The position numbers and the translations under genes were made by a program. A stretch of DNA of 64,000 nt from contig CAIIXF020000001.1 of assembly GCA_903813345.2 (NCBI GenBank), positions 31,237,915 to 31,301,914 of the forward strand. Direction: 5' to 3'. Positions 12,001 through 23,026 of this stretch are shown here, in pieces (position 1 is the first letter of the stretch; every line of letters begins with the position of its first letter). The notes under the pieces were generated by a model that worked only from the letters and a program-made list of their open reading frames with translations, was not told where the DNA came from and did no database searches. This DNA comes from Owenia fusiformis (taxonomy: Eukaryota; Annelida; Polychaeta; Sabellida; Oweniidae).

Positions 12001-13188
12001 TCCCGGGACAGAGAAAATAGAGCACTCAATTCACTGAGGTAAGAATTTATGACATATGTGACAGAATGTCTTTTTCATACTCTAGTGTTAGATTCAGGCC
12101 TGTCAACTGCCCCGCAATTTGCGTATTTGTCACGCATTTGCTGAAGAATTTGAAGTCACGCCAGTTTTTTTTGCGTGACAGAAAATGTCACGCAAATACG
12201 CATTTTACCTGGTAATTGTCACGCAAAAATATTTCTGTAGAAAATTTTTCAAAATATGTTGACGATACGGTAAAAATACGGACGTCGGAAAAAACCGAAC
12301 GCAATTTGTTCGGATTTGTCACGCGAATCCCGTATGTGTGACGCATGTTAATTGGAAATTTTCGTACCTACCCCCCCCCCCCCCCCCCCGTTGACGATAT
12401 CGCGAGCGTAGCGAGTGCGAAAAATTGAGGTGTCCAAAATTTGATTAAGGTCAGGGTGCATGATGGGAAATTTTCTGCATTCCTCAATTGAGTCACATGT
12501 TATTTTTCAAACAAGAATAACTCCTTCCCCACATTGTCTATATCTTCCAGTTTTGCACAAAGAGTGCACTTATGTGCTTAGAAAAGACTTGTGGGAAGAA
12601 TGTTTTGATAAAGTGTATAAAAAACAAGAAAAATCAGTAAAAAAAATCAGAAAAATTTCAGAAATTTTTTTCACTGAATTTTCTCATTTTTTATACATTT
12701 TACAAAACAAACCTTCCCACACGGCTTTTCTAGGCACATAAGTGCACTCTTTGTGCAAACTTGGAAGATGTAGACAATGTGGGGAAGGAGTTATTCTTGT
12801 TTGAAAAATAACATGTGACTCAATTGAGGAATGCAGAAAATTTTCCAACATGCACCCTGTCCTAAATGCAATAAAATTGAAAACAAGGTGCTCAAATTGT
12901 GGCCAAGATGTTCAGATTTGGACCAAGGTGTCCAAAATTTGAACAAAGGTGTTCAACATTTGCAAGTCACTCATGTTAGGTGTCCCCAAGTTGACAGGCC
13001 TGTAGATTATTTATGTTCACCACCTGCCACTGTACAAAAATAATGAGAATGGTCTGTCAATGTCGTCCAGTGTTTGAACGTGAAGAGCGTTATCATACGA
13101 AACGATGAACTTGTAAAATCACTGCAATATACCTGTCTGATCCTTTGATCGCCGTCTGGGAGCGTACTTTGAACGGTTTATGGAACAT
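10..13188 (-). CDS. EIF2D: Eukaryotic translation initiation factor 2D, 3' end beyond window
   Basis: EIF2D (ligatin) delivers initiator tRNA to the ribosomal P site without GTP and helps recycle 40S subunits; it is cytosolic. Twelve minus-strand exons join in frame with GT-AG sites: 13188-13133, 10040-9844, 9445-9362, 8648-8546, 6118-6011, 5308-5049, 4191-4071, 3637-3592, 2868-2765, 2094-1942, 1110-1027 and 99-10, giving about 468 residues against 584 in human. The start at 13188 gives MFHKPFKVRSQTAIKGSDR, close to the human N-terminus. Domains in order: N-terminal DUF1947-like (about 1-85), PUA (about 85-180, with VYTLWRYPDMLP and VGGADLMLPG), an acidic linker (exon 6), a winged-helix region with VKKSSYKKLSKFL, and a SWIB/MDM2-like region (GDALSTREIREILKKH). 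The C-terminal SUI1 domain is missing only because the gene runs off the left edge. Introns 1, 4 and 8 hold transposon remnants. Confidence 0.95.
289..600. repeat. Dispersed repeat (CAGGCAAATTACATCAGACC family)
   Basis: The segment starting with CAGGCAAATTACATCAG matches, in reverse complement, sequence ending near 53866, including the shared words GAGCTC, TTGAGTCAA and CCTGTACAAC. It lies in EIF2D intron 11. The right boundary is approximate. Family not recognised. Confidence 0.6.
1706..1915. repeat. Minisatellite, ~29-31 bp unit
   Basis: About seven head-to-tail copies of a unit like GTCTTCAAATAATGACAATT followed by a variable CACxxGATG end. The array lies in EIF2D intron 10, directly downstream of the exon 10 donor. 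Copies differ by point changes and by 1-2 bp in length. Confidence 0.85.
2919..3442. mobile_element. Non-autonomous inverted-repeat element with 9-bp target duplication
   Basis: A 524-bp element in EIF2D intron 8. The left end GGAATGTACTAAAAACCC is the exact reverse complement of the right end GGGTTTTTAGTACATTCC, and homology continues inward. It is flanked by identical 9-bp copies of TTCAATATA (2910-2918 and 3443-3451). A 9-bp duplication fits Mutator-like elements, but no transposase is present, so the superfamily is inferred. Confidence 0.85.
4650..4896. repeat. Dispersed repeat with GACG run and GTGTGAGC ends
   Basis: Bounded by inverted words (GCTCACACAG near 4655, CTGTGTGAGC near 4884) and containing ACGGACGGACGGACG. 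Related GACG-rich pieces with a TGTGAGC motif occur near 43360-43425 and 48905-48990. Lies in EIF2D intron 6. Confidence 0.6.
6330..7328 (-). mobile_element. Degenerate Tc1/mariner-type transposon
   Basis: Located in EIF2D intron 4. The right end reads TTTTTTTGAACCACCCTG followed by TA, a mariner-like terminus. Long inverted arms pair about 6336-6610 with about 7000-7265; the outer left end appears lost. On the minus strand near 6800-6700 a transposase piece reads FQQDGAPSN followed by KENVSRI, matching the second catalytic-aspartate block of mariner-type transposases. Stops and frame changes show it is dead. Confidence 0.75.
10171..10580 (-). repeat. Dispersed 'TGTCACGCA' element, copy 1
   Basis: Reverse-orientation copy of the element at 12095-13002. 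It has the GAACACCTT..CAAATTT half (10190-10330) and the GTGACAAATATGCAAGTTGCGGGACAG end. Lies in EIF2D intron 1. Short open frames here are by-products of the repeat. Confidence 0.75.
10754..12090. repeat. Pair of ~290-bp direct repeats flanking a fold-back element
   Basis: Sequence 10754-11039 recurs at 11799-12090 in the same orientation with a few per cent divergence (both begin ACAGGTTTCAAAATGGCGG and end near AGTGTTAG). The 760 bp between them carry a separate inverted-repeat element at 11395-11790. No tRNA primer site, polypurine tract or reverse transcriptase was seen, so an LTR element is not supported; a local duplication is equally possible. Lies in EIF2D intron 1. Confidence 0.8.
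11395..11790. mobile_element. Fold-back element, ~125-bp arms
   Basis: The left arm begins GATCCGCGGCTTACTTTTG and the right arm ends CAAAAGTAAGCCGCGGATC. Arms pair over about 125 bp around a roughly 150-bp loop (11517-11668). It lies between the two 290-bp direct repeats. No coding capacity; open frames across it arise from the arms. Confidence 0.8.
12095..13002 (+). repeat. Dispersed 'TGTCACGCA' element, copy 2, interrupted
   Basis: Begins CAGGCCTGTCAACTG and ends AAGTTGACAGGCCTG, so the tips are inverted repeats. Identical TAGATT sequences flank it (12089-12094 and 13003-13008), a plausible 6-bp target duplication. The left half is rich in GTCACGCAAAT words, then comes a C-run (about 12370-12388), then a half with GGTGTTCAACATTTG. 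A separate fold-back element is inserted at 12449-12862. Superfamily not recognised. Confidence 0.75.
12449..12862. mobile_element. Fold-back MITE with TAA target duplication
   Basis: A near-palindrome with arms of about 170 bp (GGTCAGGGTGCATG at the left, CATGCACCCTGTCC at the right) and a short A-rich centre. TAA flanks both sides (12446-12448, 12863-12865). The related copy at 10171-10580 lacks this insert at the matching position, which gives a filled/empty-site pair. A 3-bp TAA duplication fits PIF/Harbinger-type non-autonomous elements (inferred). Confidence 0.85.
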
Positions 13189-13662
13189 TTTTGTGAAAAT
13201 ATGAGTTCTTAGTTTTCTGCAAATTTCACAACAGGAAGTAAAATTATAGCGCCCTCTGTATCATGAATCATCGCCCAGTAAATTTTTTCTACAAAAACGA
13301 TACCTCCTAAATTTTCCAGACTATCTCTTATCACGCTGTCACAATGCATTAAATCTTAATTAGAGCAGGGCTACAATATACGAGGTACTTATTTTTGTTA
13401 TGTTTAAATTCTATTCCTGAGAGCTAGAGGAACAAATTGAATTAGGAAAAGTAAATATCCATTTCATTTTGTTTCAATTTTTCTCCCATTTCTGGTAAAA
13501 CTGCCCTAATTCACGTCACCATACTTGTCAATGGCCAAAAGGGCAAACGCCTGACTTTTTATCTCGAATTATGGATTTATGTGGCCTCACTGGCCTATCT
13601 GAGGTTCTAAAGCTATGTCTAAGCTGTAAGTTGTCACTAAACTCAATAGGGGCCAAACATCT

Positions 13663-14491
13663 ACTACTTTTTTCAAGGCCTGACTGCGTCGCTAACATGC
13701 TAAATATAAGAGTTAGCTGACGTTTGGGAGTCTGACTTACCTTCTAAAGGTTAGAACCCGAATCTTAATGAAACCATATCACCTTTGTTCCGTCAACCAT
13801 GGAGCATTTGCCACAACATCCAAGAGGTAAATCATGTATCGAGAAAATGAATGATTTCCTTGTAAGTTCCGGAAGTTTCAATACGAAAAATTACCGAACA
13901 TATGTGAAAACCGAATATTTGTTCGTTGTTTTCACGATTTACAGGTTCGTTTGTTCTTCAATGTTTTGGTCTAAATTATAAAGCATCACCAACAGGTCTT
14001 ACTCTATTAATCGACTAATACAGCAGACGGCTCATATTTCTACGTAGCATTTCATTCAGACCAATAGTGGGAGTGTAGATCACGCAGTTTCGTTCGTTGC
14101 GTACTTCACTTGAAATTGGTAATTTTAAATATTGAATACTTCACTTAGCTTGGCGGATGTAGAACATTGCTTAATATTCTTTTAATTTTCACACCAGACA
14201 TGCTTGGTTGACACGTCAACAAAGTAAAGTTCAAGGGTCAATGCGTTATTTCGTGATAACTACAACGCCTTCCCGCAAGTCAACATTGATGAAAAATGAA
14301 AAAGTCGGAAAAGCATTTACGCTAATTTCTATCAAATGCTATGTTTATGCATCATCATCGACGCAACAAAGGTGATATGGTTTCATTAAGATTCGGGTTC
14401 TAACCTTTAGAAGGTAAGTCAGACTCCCAAACGTCAGCTAACTCTTATATTTAGCATGTTAGCGACGCAGTCAGGCCTTGAAAAAAGTAGT
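13663..14491. mobile_element. Inverted-repeat element, ~130-bp arms
   Basis: The left arm starts ACTACTTTTTTCAAGGCC and the right arm ends GGCCTTGAAAAAAGTAGT; the pairing runs for about 130 bp almost without mismatch. The centre of about 570 bp shows no transposase. It sits about 500 bp upstream of the EIF2D start codon. Confidence 0.8.
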
Positions 14492-14989
14492 ACATGTAGT
14501 TTTTGAAATAATTGGTCAATTGTGGAGTCCTATATTCTTGTAAGAAATGAATTACAATGTCAAGTGACATTTGAAGATGTTTTGAATGCATTGATTTGCT
14601 TTCTATTGATACATGTTTCTAACTTTATGCTGCAAAAAGATAAAATTGACGACGCTCACTTTCTTATATTTTTCCAGGGGTAGGGCACTATAAAGTGTTA
14701 TTTAAAATATGAAATAGTACTTTATGATCAATTATAGTCATTATAATAGTTGCATTAAAATATCACAAATAGCAACGCGATGACTTTAGATTACTTGTTT
14801 GAGCTGTAAAAGCTGTCATCTTTTGCTTGAAGCTACAAATATAAAATAGATGAGACTAAAAAAAGTGTGTCGCGGATCAAAATTAATACAAAAAGTTTGA
14901 TATCTCTGGATTCAGTTGTCATAAAATGTTGTATAATGGCTCATTACATAAAATACACAAGAAGTCCTTTCTAAAGAGCATTTTTAAAG

Positions 14990-15720
14990 CGCATTTTTGA
15001 GCACTTTTAAAATGTATGAGTGAGCCAATAAAAAAGATTAAATCATATTTTTTCTATTTTTTCGGGGGGGGGTGTCCAAAGGGGGGGGGGTGCCCGAGGG
15101 GGAGCTGGGGTGAGGATGCCAGTGTTAGTCCTCCAGAAACATTGACTATATCAAAGAGCTGTTTTATGATGTCTGGGCACTTTAAAAGTGTCTGAGACAA
15201 TACATAAAATAAATTCAGAACTTTCCAATTGTTTTGTGGGGGTGTGAGGGGTGGCCCGCTCCCCCAAGAAAATTTCACAATTTTAAGATGCTATTTGGTG
15301 CTTTCTGGACACTTTCAAAGTGTATGAGTCAATAAAAAAGAGAGGAATTTTATTTTTTATGGGGGGAGGTGTCCGAGGGGGGAGTAGGTTGAGGATGCCA
15401 GAGGGGGAGCAAGTGTTAGTCCCCCAGATACATTGACTATATCAATGAGTTATTTGATGATGTATGGGCACTTTAAAAGTGTCTGAGACAATACATAAAA
15501 TAAATTCAGAACTTTTCAATTGTTTTGTGGGGTGTGGGGGGGTGGCCCAGTCTACATAGAAAATTTTACAATTTTAAGATGCTATTTGGTGCTTTCTGGG
15601 CACTTTCAGAGTGTATGAGTCAACGGAAAAATATTTGAAAAAAAAAAATTTTCAAAACAAAATTTCCCCAATTTATTTTTTTTTGGGGGGGGGGTGTCAT
15701 CTCACCCCCCCCCCCCCCCC
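14990..15720. repeat. G-rich tandem repeat, ~300-bp unit
   Basis: At least two full units, with shared landmarks GTGTATGAGTCAA (about 15320 and 15613), ATTGACTATATCAA, CACTTTAAAAGTGTCTGAGAC and runs of 7-10 G. The array ends in facing G and C runs near 15684-15720. The G-runs could form quadruplexes (inference). Confidence 0.8.
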
Positions 15721-16967
15721 ATCTGACGGCCATGCAGACTGACTTCTATAGTCAGTCTGTTGGATACATACTAGCACGTGTGTGCTCATGCACAAAAATA
15801 AAATGATTTCATTCAAAGATCGCATCTAAATCTAAATGCATGTGAAAATAAAGTTTAAAGTGACTAATTTGTGTGCGTGCGTGCTCAAAATAAAGCGTAT
15901 CAAAACTTCCAGAATTCATTTTCATTTAGACTGAAGGAGTGATTTGGGTACATTCCAACATCAAATTCATAACATATCCACATTTATCTTCATGTAAATG
16001 TTTGAACTATTATTTTTATGTAGACAGGGCTTGTGTCTGAAAGGAGCAACCCTGGATTATATTCGTCTTATATTTTTTGAAATTTGGTTGAAAATATTCA
16101 GACTGAGCGACTGATACCCCGTGCACTTGGAAAATCCCCATCACGATTTTATCAATACTTGTTCAATGAGTTAATACAGGGTGACACAAAAAAGTGTCAC
16201 CCACATCATGTTAAATAACTTTTTCGTCCATATGATTCCTGGTTTTCTTTTTTGCAAAGTAGAACTAAACTTCATTTAGCAACTTCACAAGAAGTTTCAG
16301 ATGACTAGTTCAACTCGATACACTTTCATGAGTGTTATAAGTTTTTCTCTAAATGTCAGGCACACCTGGATTCTATGGGAAAAGTTATTGACAAACCCTA
16401 ACACATTCCCCCACATATATATATCTCAAAAGTAAATTTTAAAGACATGACAAATTGTAAATGAATGATAAAAACATATTTTCAAACTTCACAAGTAGTG
16501 CACATTGTACATATATTTGCAGAAGTACAATTTAATCAAGATTGCTATAATTGTTAGGGGTCATATATCATTGGAAAGTTAAGAGTTATGCAATTGATGT
16601 TTGTACCTTCTCTTGGCTATTAGGCCAAAGTATTGGAAAATATAATATAAATATTATTCTTTTAGATTTGAATGAATAGAGCTTTATTGATTTTCATCTT
16701 ATGAAACCTATTGACCTAAAGCCTGTAAAGGCACATAGAGTTCACTGCTTTCAAGAGGCTTATTACAAGAAGATGTTAGAAAAATACTTTCTAATAGTTC
16801 CATGAAAGAAAGCAGGAAAAACATACATGATAGCACGCATCAATATTAGTATATAGATACATGTAGTAGTGGTCTTAGTTGTGTATACATAGCTGGTTTA
16901 GTAGAGGTCATTTAATAACAATTAATCAAACAACATCATAACATCGCTTTGAAATTGCAGGTAAAAG

Positions 16968-19068
16968 ATGGGAGTGAATGCCTCTCTGCTAATGCAAGAT
17001 CTCAGAAAATACAATGGCAAACGCTGCATGCCGAGTAAGAAGCTAGTGACATTCCCGGAAAGTCGGCTGAAGACAGCTGGCAGCATTGTTACATGCTTCT
17101 CTGCTATGCCTTATGTTTCTGGTAAGTCGCTATTTTAGACCATGTTATAACTCCAATAAAGCGCCACACAGTAAAAGATTCTGACAAAAATGTTTGCATT
17201 AAGCTTATGAGTTCCAGGAAGAACCCGATCTAGGGAGCAACTTCATATTTCCTTATCATGCATTTTTCTCAAAATCATAGATATTTATATTATTTATAGC
17301 TTATTCCTGAAATGTTTCATTATAATTAAAGTACATAATATTATTGCAATTAGTACAATGTATCCATGACCAATCTGTATATGATATTTTCCAGGTATAT
17401 CAGTTCCAAGTGCTGAAGACAAAAGGTGGATTGTTGACACACATTTCATGCCATATGATGACACACAGTTGATCAGCAGTGTGGGGGTGTTTAGGTTTAG
17501 ACAGGGAATGACACCTGTCAACATACAACATATGATCAATGGACTTCTCATACAGTGGAACATCACTGATGATCTCAGTAAGAAAATTTATAAAACATAC
17601 TAACAGAACAACTAGAGTGTTTAAATGGAGTAGAGTGAAATTAACTTTGAACCTGTTTTTGTATAGTGACAGCATGTCAAAATGCAGGTTAATAAATCAG
17701 TCTACTCCTATTTGTTTTTTCCATTTTCTTAAAAGGGTAACATTAAACTTCCCCTATACTATGGAAACAATATAGCTGCTCCAGACAAGTCTACTGGATC
17801 AAGTCTGGAGTAGTCACAACTTTATGTAACTGAAAAAGTAATTAGTTTTTATGTCTGCCTCGTATAAAGAAACACTACTATTAAGAAAAACACAGTGGAC
17901 AACAATTGTTCATGACATCAACTGTATGACCGTAACCATATAATACATACACAGGAAAATCAGGAAGTGTAGAAGATGACAGTAATATAACATTTTGTCT
18001 TATTATTTTTCAGAGTTCACTCCTGTACGTGGGACCAGTAGTACATCATATCCCCAGATATCACTCCATCCAAATGGAAAGCATATTGGTTACATCAACA
18101 GCAACGTAACCATCATAAACCCTAGTTCTAAACATAAACTCCACAGACGCATGGACATCAAACATTTGAATTTCCGGAACATGTCAATATCACCAAATGG
18201 TTTCTATATTGCAAGCATTGCGAGGTCATCTTATTATTTTGAGTTGGTAGTTTCACTTGTAGATCCCTCTAGTTTGGTCGATAGGGATCCCTACAGCACG
18301 ATGGGATATTTAGGGTCTAGCATGTCAGATATCGCCAGTGTGAACTTACACAGGATCTGCCCAGGCTTCATGGGCACAAGATTATATACAGAAAAGGCTG
18401 AAGTTGTATGGTCTCCTGATAGCCAATATATAGCTGTCACATCATCCATGGGAATGTTGCTAATTGTAAAAAGATCAGTTAACAATGATGTAACAAAAAT
18501 AATTCCTGGAATTTTGGATTACAATTGCCAAAAGCTTGCAAATGAAAGGACAGGTGATTTTGATCCACGTTTCGGCCATCAGACATTTACATTTGCACTT
18601 AGGGATGACACTATCTGTACATATGATCTAGACACTGATGATTTTACAGAGGTACTTACAGTTGAATGCATTGAAACACTAGAATCAGTCACTAACCTGA
18701 AATACAATGTTGCAGGGACTGTTTTAGCCATAGGTACGTCGGAGATGTTGATCCACATTCATGACTCGGACACATTCCAGCTTCTCTACAGCCTTGATGG
18801 AAAATCCCAGGGGAGTATGTCGGTTCAGAGACACCCTGACAATAACGAGTATCCTAGTTTGTTGCGTATGTCATTCAGTCATACAGGAAACCAACTATGT
18901 ACATCTAACACAGATGGCATTGTGAGAATCTGGCAACTGAAGCCATATATTAATTTACAACATATGTGTAGAACTGCTATACAGAAACATGTTAGGGCAG
19001 ACAGACTAGTGCAACTACCACTGCCACCAAAGTTAATATTTTTTATCTTACAATGGCCATTACCTTAA
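16968..19068 (+). CDS. WD-repeat protein with C-terminal SOCS box (WSB-like)
   Basis: Three coding exons join in frame: 16968-17121, 17395-17577 and 18014-19068, giving 463 residues. The first coding exon follows an acceptor at 16960, so a 5' UTR intron exists. The large exon has diverged WD-type strands, for example VVWSPDSQYIAVTS and MSFSHTGNQLCTSNTDGIVRIWQL. Residues 427-463 form a SOCS box: LQHMCRTAI is an elongin BC box and LPLPP (447-451) fits the Cullin-5 box. WSB1/WSB2 end in a very similar LQHLCRMSIRR..LPIPSKLLEFL. The likely role is substrate receptor of a Cullin-5 ubiquitin ligase, with the WD propeller choosing the target. The N-terminal 110 residues are not recognised and differ from vertebrate WSB proteins, so no symbol is assigned. 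Confidence 0.85.
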
Positions 19069-22000
19069 GTTATGCTGCTAACCATGACAATAGTCACACT
19101 ATATTGGATTTTCAAGGAATTTTTGAAGAAATTTTAGTTTTTTATGTCCCCACCACATAGTGTGGGGCCATATTGTCGGCCTAGGCGCGTCCGTCTGTCT
19201 GTCTGTCCATCTGTCTGTCCGTCCGTATGTACATCTGTACGTCCGGGAGTTTTCTCCAAAACTGCTACAGATATCACCTTCAAATTTTCAGGGATAACTT
19301 ATGAGTGCATACAGATGTGGATGAAAAAAATTTAACTCGATACCTACTTCCTGTTGGCCATTTTGAAGTCAAATTCTAAAATCCTTGTCTGCAAACTTTA
19401 AGAAAAACGGCTTCACAGTTGCTTTTAAAACGTTAACATCTTGTTCAGCTCACTTTATTCTACATCTGATTAGGTTTTGGACCTGTTAGCTCAGTCATGT
19501 CAGCCATTTTGAATGTCTTAAGAAAAGTTAGCGCGATAATACTTTGTATCATATTGAATGGTGTAAATGTCAAGGCAGCCATTTCGGATTTTCGATGCTA
19601 AAATCTTGTCTGTAAAGTCTTGTCTACGCATTTCCAGGTGAACCGTTCTGTAGATCAATTTCAAATTTTCAGGGATGATTCTTAGTATGAAAATCTAGAT
19701 CTGATTAGATTTTTGGCATTCTGGGTAAATGTCAAGGCAGCCATTTTGGATTTTCCATCTTAAAATTTGACGGGATCACCCATTGGTGGGGACATTTTGT
19801 ACACATTTGTGTCCTTGTCTTTTATTTCCTCCCAATTTACAGTAGTTGTCTGGTTGAAAGTAACAAAACATTGGCTTAAGGTATAAACAGAATGTGAATA
19901 AGTCACACTACTATACCCCCATACTGTATCCTGTATTCCTTTAAAAGAAATACAGGCTACAGGGAAGTTGCAAATGGAGGACGTTTGTTTATTTCCATAG
20001 TTCTGAATGTTTACTAGATTTTACACATATTCTAAGTGTTCTACTTTACATTGTATAGATTCATCGAGCAGTTTGCAACGTATTATTACCAGAAAAGTCC
20101 AATGGACAAAGATAGAGAATACCCGCTCCATTTGCAACTTAACCGTACCCTGTATCATTTTTAAATGTGGTCACATGGTAGGGTAGTGTGTAAGTGTGGT
20201 AATTGATTGATAGGTAAAATATTACTAAATCCAAAATGCAAAATGGGTATTACTTATTTATACATGTATGTGATGATGATTTGTTGTTCTTATGTAAAAC
20301 GAACCATGTGTATTTTTGTATATATTTATATATCATGAAGATATTATTGTTACTCTAAATATTTTTTGATGTTTGTTATTTTTACCCAATGGTAATATTG
20401 GACATCTGCTTCTCAATACTATTTCTAAGATATTAGAATTTAAACAATGCAATGCAAATTCATGACAATACAGGGGTACTGTTAGTATTTTTCCTTGTAC
20501 AGGGTGACGTCAAAAATGCAACCCTCTAATTTCGGAATAACTAAATTTTGATGGTCACCCTTTATTTGTATAGTGTGTGCTATTTTAAGTGTGTGTAGTT
20601 AGTTGGTAGTATCTACTTAGTCATAGTTAATGTATTAACCCAATGAATGAAGTACAAAGGGGATGTAAAGAAGCCCTTCAGTCCATCTGTTCGTCTGTCT
20701 GCCACGTCAACAATTTTTTCAAAATGTTGAACTTATTTGCTCAAAAGAGGATCTTCTTTTTCTGATTTTTATTGCATGAAAAAATTATTCAACAAGGGTT
20801 ATAAAACATCTTTAAAAGTAGAATGGTATTGAAAGTCTAGTTTTGAAGATATCAATTTCCGATGATGTGGTTTTTAACTTTATCGCATTTCAATACACAT
20901 CCCCTTTTCAGAAGTTATTAATATAGTGTAGAAGAAACTTTTGATATATTTAAATTGAAAAAAAAACAAGATCCTCTTTTGAGAAAATAAGCCTTACATT
21001 TTTTTAAAAGTGACAAGGGGGGGTCCTAATCCATAATTTTTCAGAGTTGGATTGATATTTTACTATCATGGGGACTTCACTTGAAAGAAAACATACAAAA
21101 AAACAAACATGTATTTATACCCAGAAAGTACTTATGGTGAAAGATATGACCGTCTAAAATCACTTGCCATACTGCACATGGACCTTTGGTTGTTAGATTC
21201 TGGATCCCCCAATGAGTTTGTTATTCTTCTCACAAATATAGTTGAGAAAGTAATTCATTTTAGATATAGAGTGAATAAATTGTAATAATGTTTTGTGCAG
21301 AATCTGAGATAGAGAGCAATATTTTCAAAACTTGTCACATTTTTGAGTTGTTTGGCTCATGCTGTTTTTGTCATGTCTTATTTGAAAATTAAAAGCCAAT
21401 GTTTTTTGTCTGCTTTTAAAGTGTAATTTTAGTTCATTATTTTGAAGAATTTATACATTCTGGATGTTTTAAAGATGTAATAACAGTACAATTTGATAAT
21501 TATTGTTATATCATGAACCTTTTTTGAGAAAATGAGTGTTAATGAGCCCCAGTTAATGAGCATGATTGTGTTCCATTTATATCAGTCTCTATGACACATT
21601 TTACTTTTAAATTAAATTTACACAGTATATGAGTATACTGTACTTTACACAATATATGACTACAGGATGGACAGTACGAGTCCTTAGAAGCAGGGATGAC
21701 AAAACATTTTGTATTTTTGAGATTGATATAACAGAAGATGATAGATGTGTTTCTCTTACAAAAATGTATTCTAGTCCTTTAAATGTAGTTGAATAAATTG
21801 TTAAAACTACATGTAGTCTGGTTTATCTGTGCCTTACTTTGTATACAGCATATTTATACAATACAGTATTATGATATTAAATATGATTGTTATTACATTG
21901 ATTAATGAATGATGTTTGTAATATTGATAATGAAAATCAAGTAAACTGAAGTCATTTAAGATTAACAGAATAAAAAAAATGAATGAAAAACTTTGTGTCT

Positions 22001-23026
22001 GTTCAATTTTATTTAGAATGCAAAAGCACTCTACACCTTGCAAAACATCATTTGAGTTGGCCAACTTCCTGCATAGACATTATAAAATGTCACAAGCATT
22101 CGCTAGCAAAATATTTTTATGATCCCATGATTTTATTCTGTTTATTTTGTTTATAACAATTTTGGGGTAAAAATATATCTGTGAAGTCACCTGTCAATAA
22201 TTTGCATACAATAAAGGTTTAAAGAAAAAATTTGAAGAATCAGCAATTTATGAAAATGGAGATACTTCAAACAGGTTAGATTTAATAAACATTGGGAGTA
22301 AAGAACTGTTTATACATATCAGGAATTTGAGGTTGATATAGCTATTTTCTCCAAGATTTGTCTATTTCTACTTCTAAAACAGATTTTTTTCATGTGAAGT
22401 AGTTTGGACACTATTATTTTGATTATCGATGTAAGGTATGGTTAAATATTAGGACATTTGGTCTGACACTGGACCCATAATTTGGATATTTGTGTGTTAT
22501 TAATGTGTAATTTCCAATTATAGATTATTATATGAATCACTTGTTACAGGATCATTGAAATTGTAACAGGTTTGCATGAGAACAAATCTGAGTGTTCAGC
22601 TCCTGGATATTTTGAAAATTGAAGATATTCCTTAAAAGTGGGAGCATATTTGTTGTATTATGAAGTCAGCATATCTAACAAATGTGAGAAAACTTGTGAT
22701 TCAAACATTAGTTTTCTGAATGTTATTCCCCGGGTGATTGTGATGTTCGTTTCGTTTAGCGCAATTCAATTAGTGAATACGAAAACACGGATCTGTAAAT
22801 TTACCACATTGCTAGCTCTGTAAATTAGCATTCATGCTAAAGGCAAATTGAAGAAATTTGGAGTTTACTTTGTCTTGGAATTAAACGATAGTGCTCCACC
22901 AAACCACGTAAAATGAAACATCGTTAATTTTTAAAATGTGTGAAGATGTAAGATGACGTCTAATAAGTGCGATCGGACATTAGAATATGGATAAAACGAC
23001 GAAGAAGAAGGACTAAAAATTTCAAA
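19069..23026. other. 3' flank of SOCS-box gene and CACHD1 upstream region
   Basis: No coding exon was recognised. It includes the repeat at 19143-19815, a mariner-like tip (TACAGGGTGACGTCAAAAATG) near 20504, and AT-rich unique-looking sequence. The 3' UTR of the SOCS-box gene and the CACHD1 promoter must be here, but neither boundary can be set. Confidence 0.6.
19143..19815. repeat. Dispersed repeat bounded by GTCCCCACCA / TGGTGGGGAC
   Basis: Begins with TGTCCCCACCACATAGTGTGGGG and a GTCTGTCCGTC run and ends with TTGGTGGGGACATTTTGTAC. Repeated internal phrases (CAGCCATTTTGGATTTTC) indicate internal duplication. It starts about 75 bp after the SOCS-box stop codon, so it is probably transcribed in that 3' UTR. 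Family not recognised. Confidence 0.65.

Larger units (their letters stand above)
13189..16960. other. Intergenic region between divergent EIF2D and SOCS-box genes
   Basis: No protein-coding exon was recognised. It holds the inverted-repeat element at 13663-14491, the G-rich tandem repeat near 14990-15720, and a small hairpin (GGGTGACACAAAAAAGTGTCACCC) near 16181 that resembles mariner tips. Promoters and 5' UTR exons of both neighbours must lie here but cannot be placed. Confidence 0.6.

Noticed and set aside
10754-12090. LTR retrotransposon
   Set aside because: No primer-binding site, polypurine tract or pol sequence between the direct repeats.
12460-12741. Open frame of 93 codons
   Set aside because: It lies across the arms and centre of a palindromic element, with no protein similarity recognised.
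16173-16210. Bacterial-type terminator hairpin
   Set aside because: The genome is eukaryotic; the stem matches mariner-like tips (CAGGGTGAC) seen elsewhere in the window.
22967-23026. Upstream in-frame ATG for CACHD1
   Set aside because: It would add a basic extension before the hydrophobic signal peptide. The ATG at 23027 has a better context and fits secretion.
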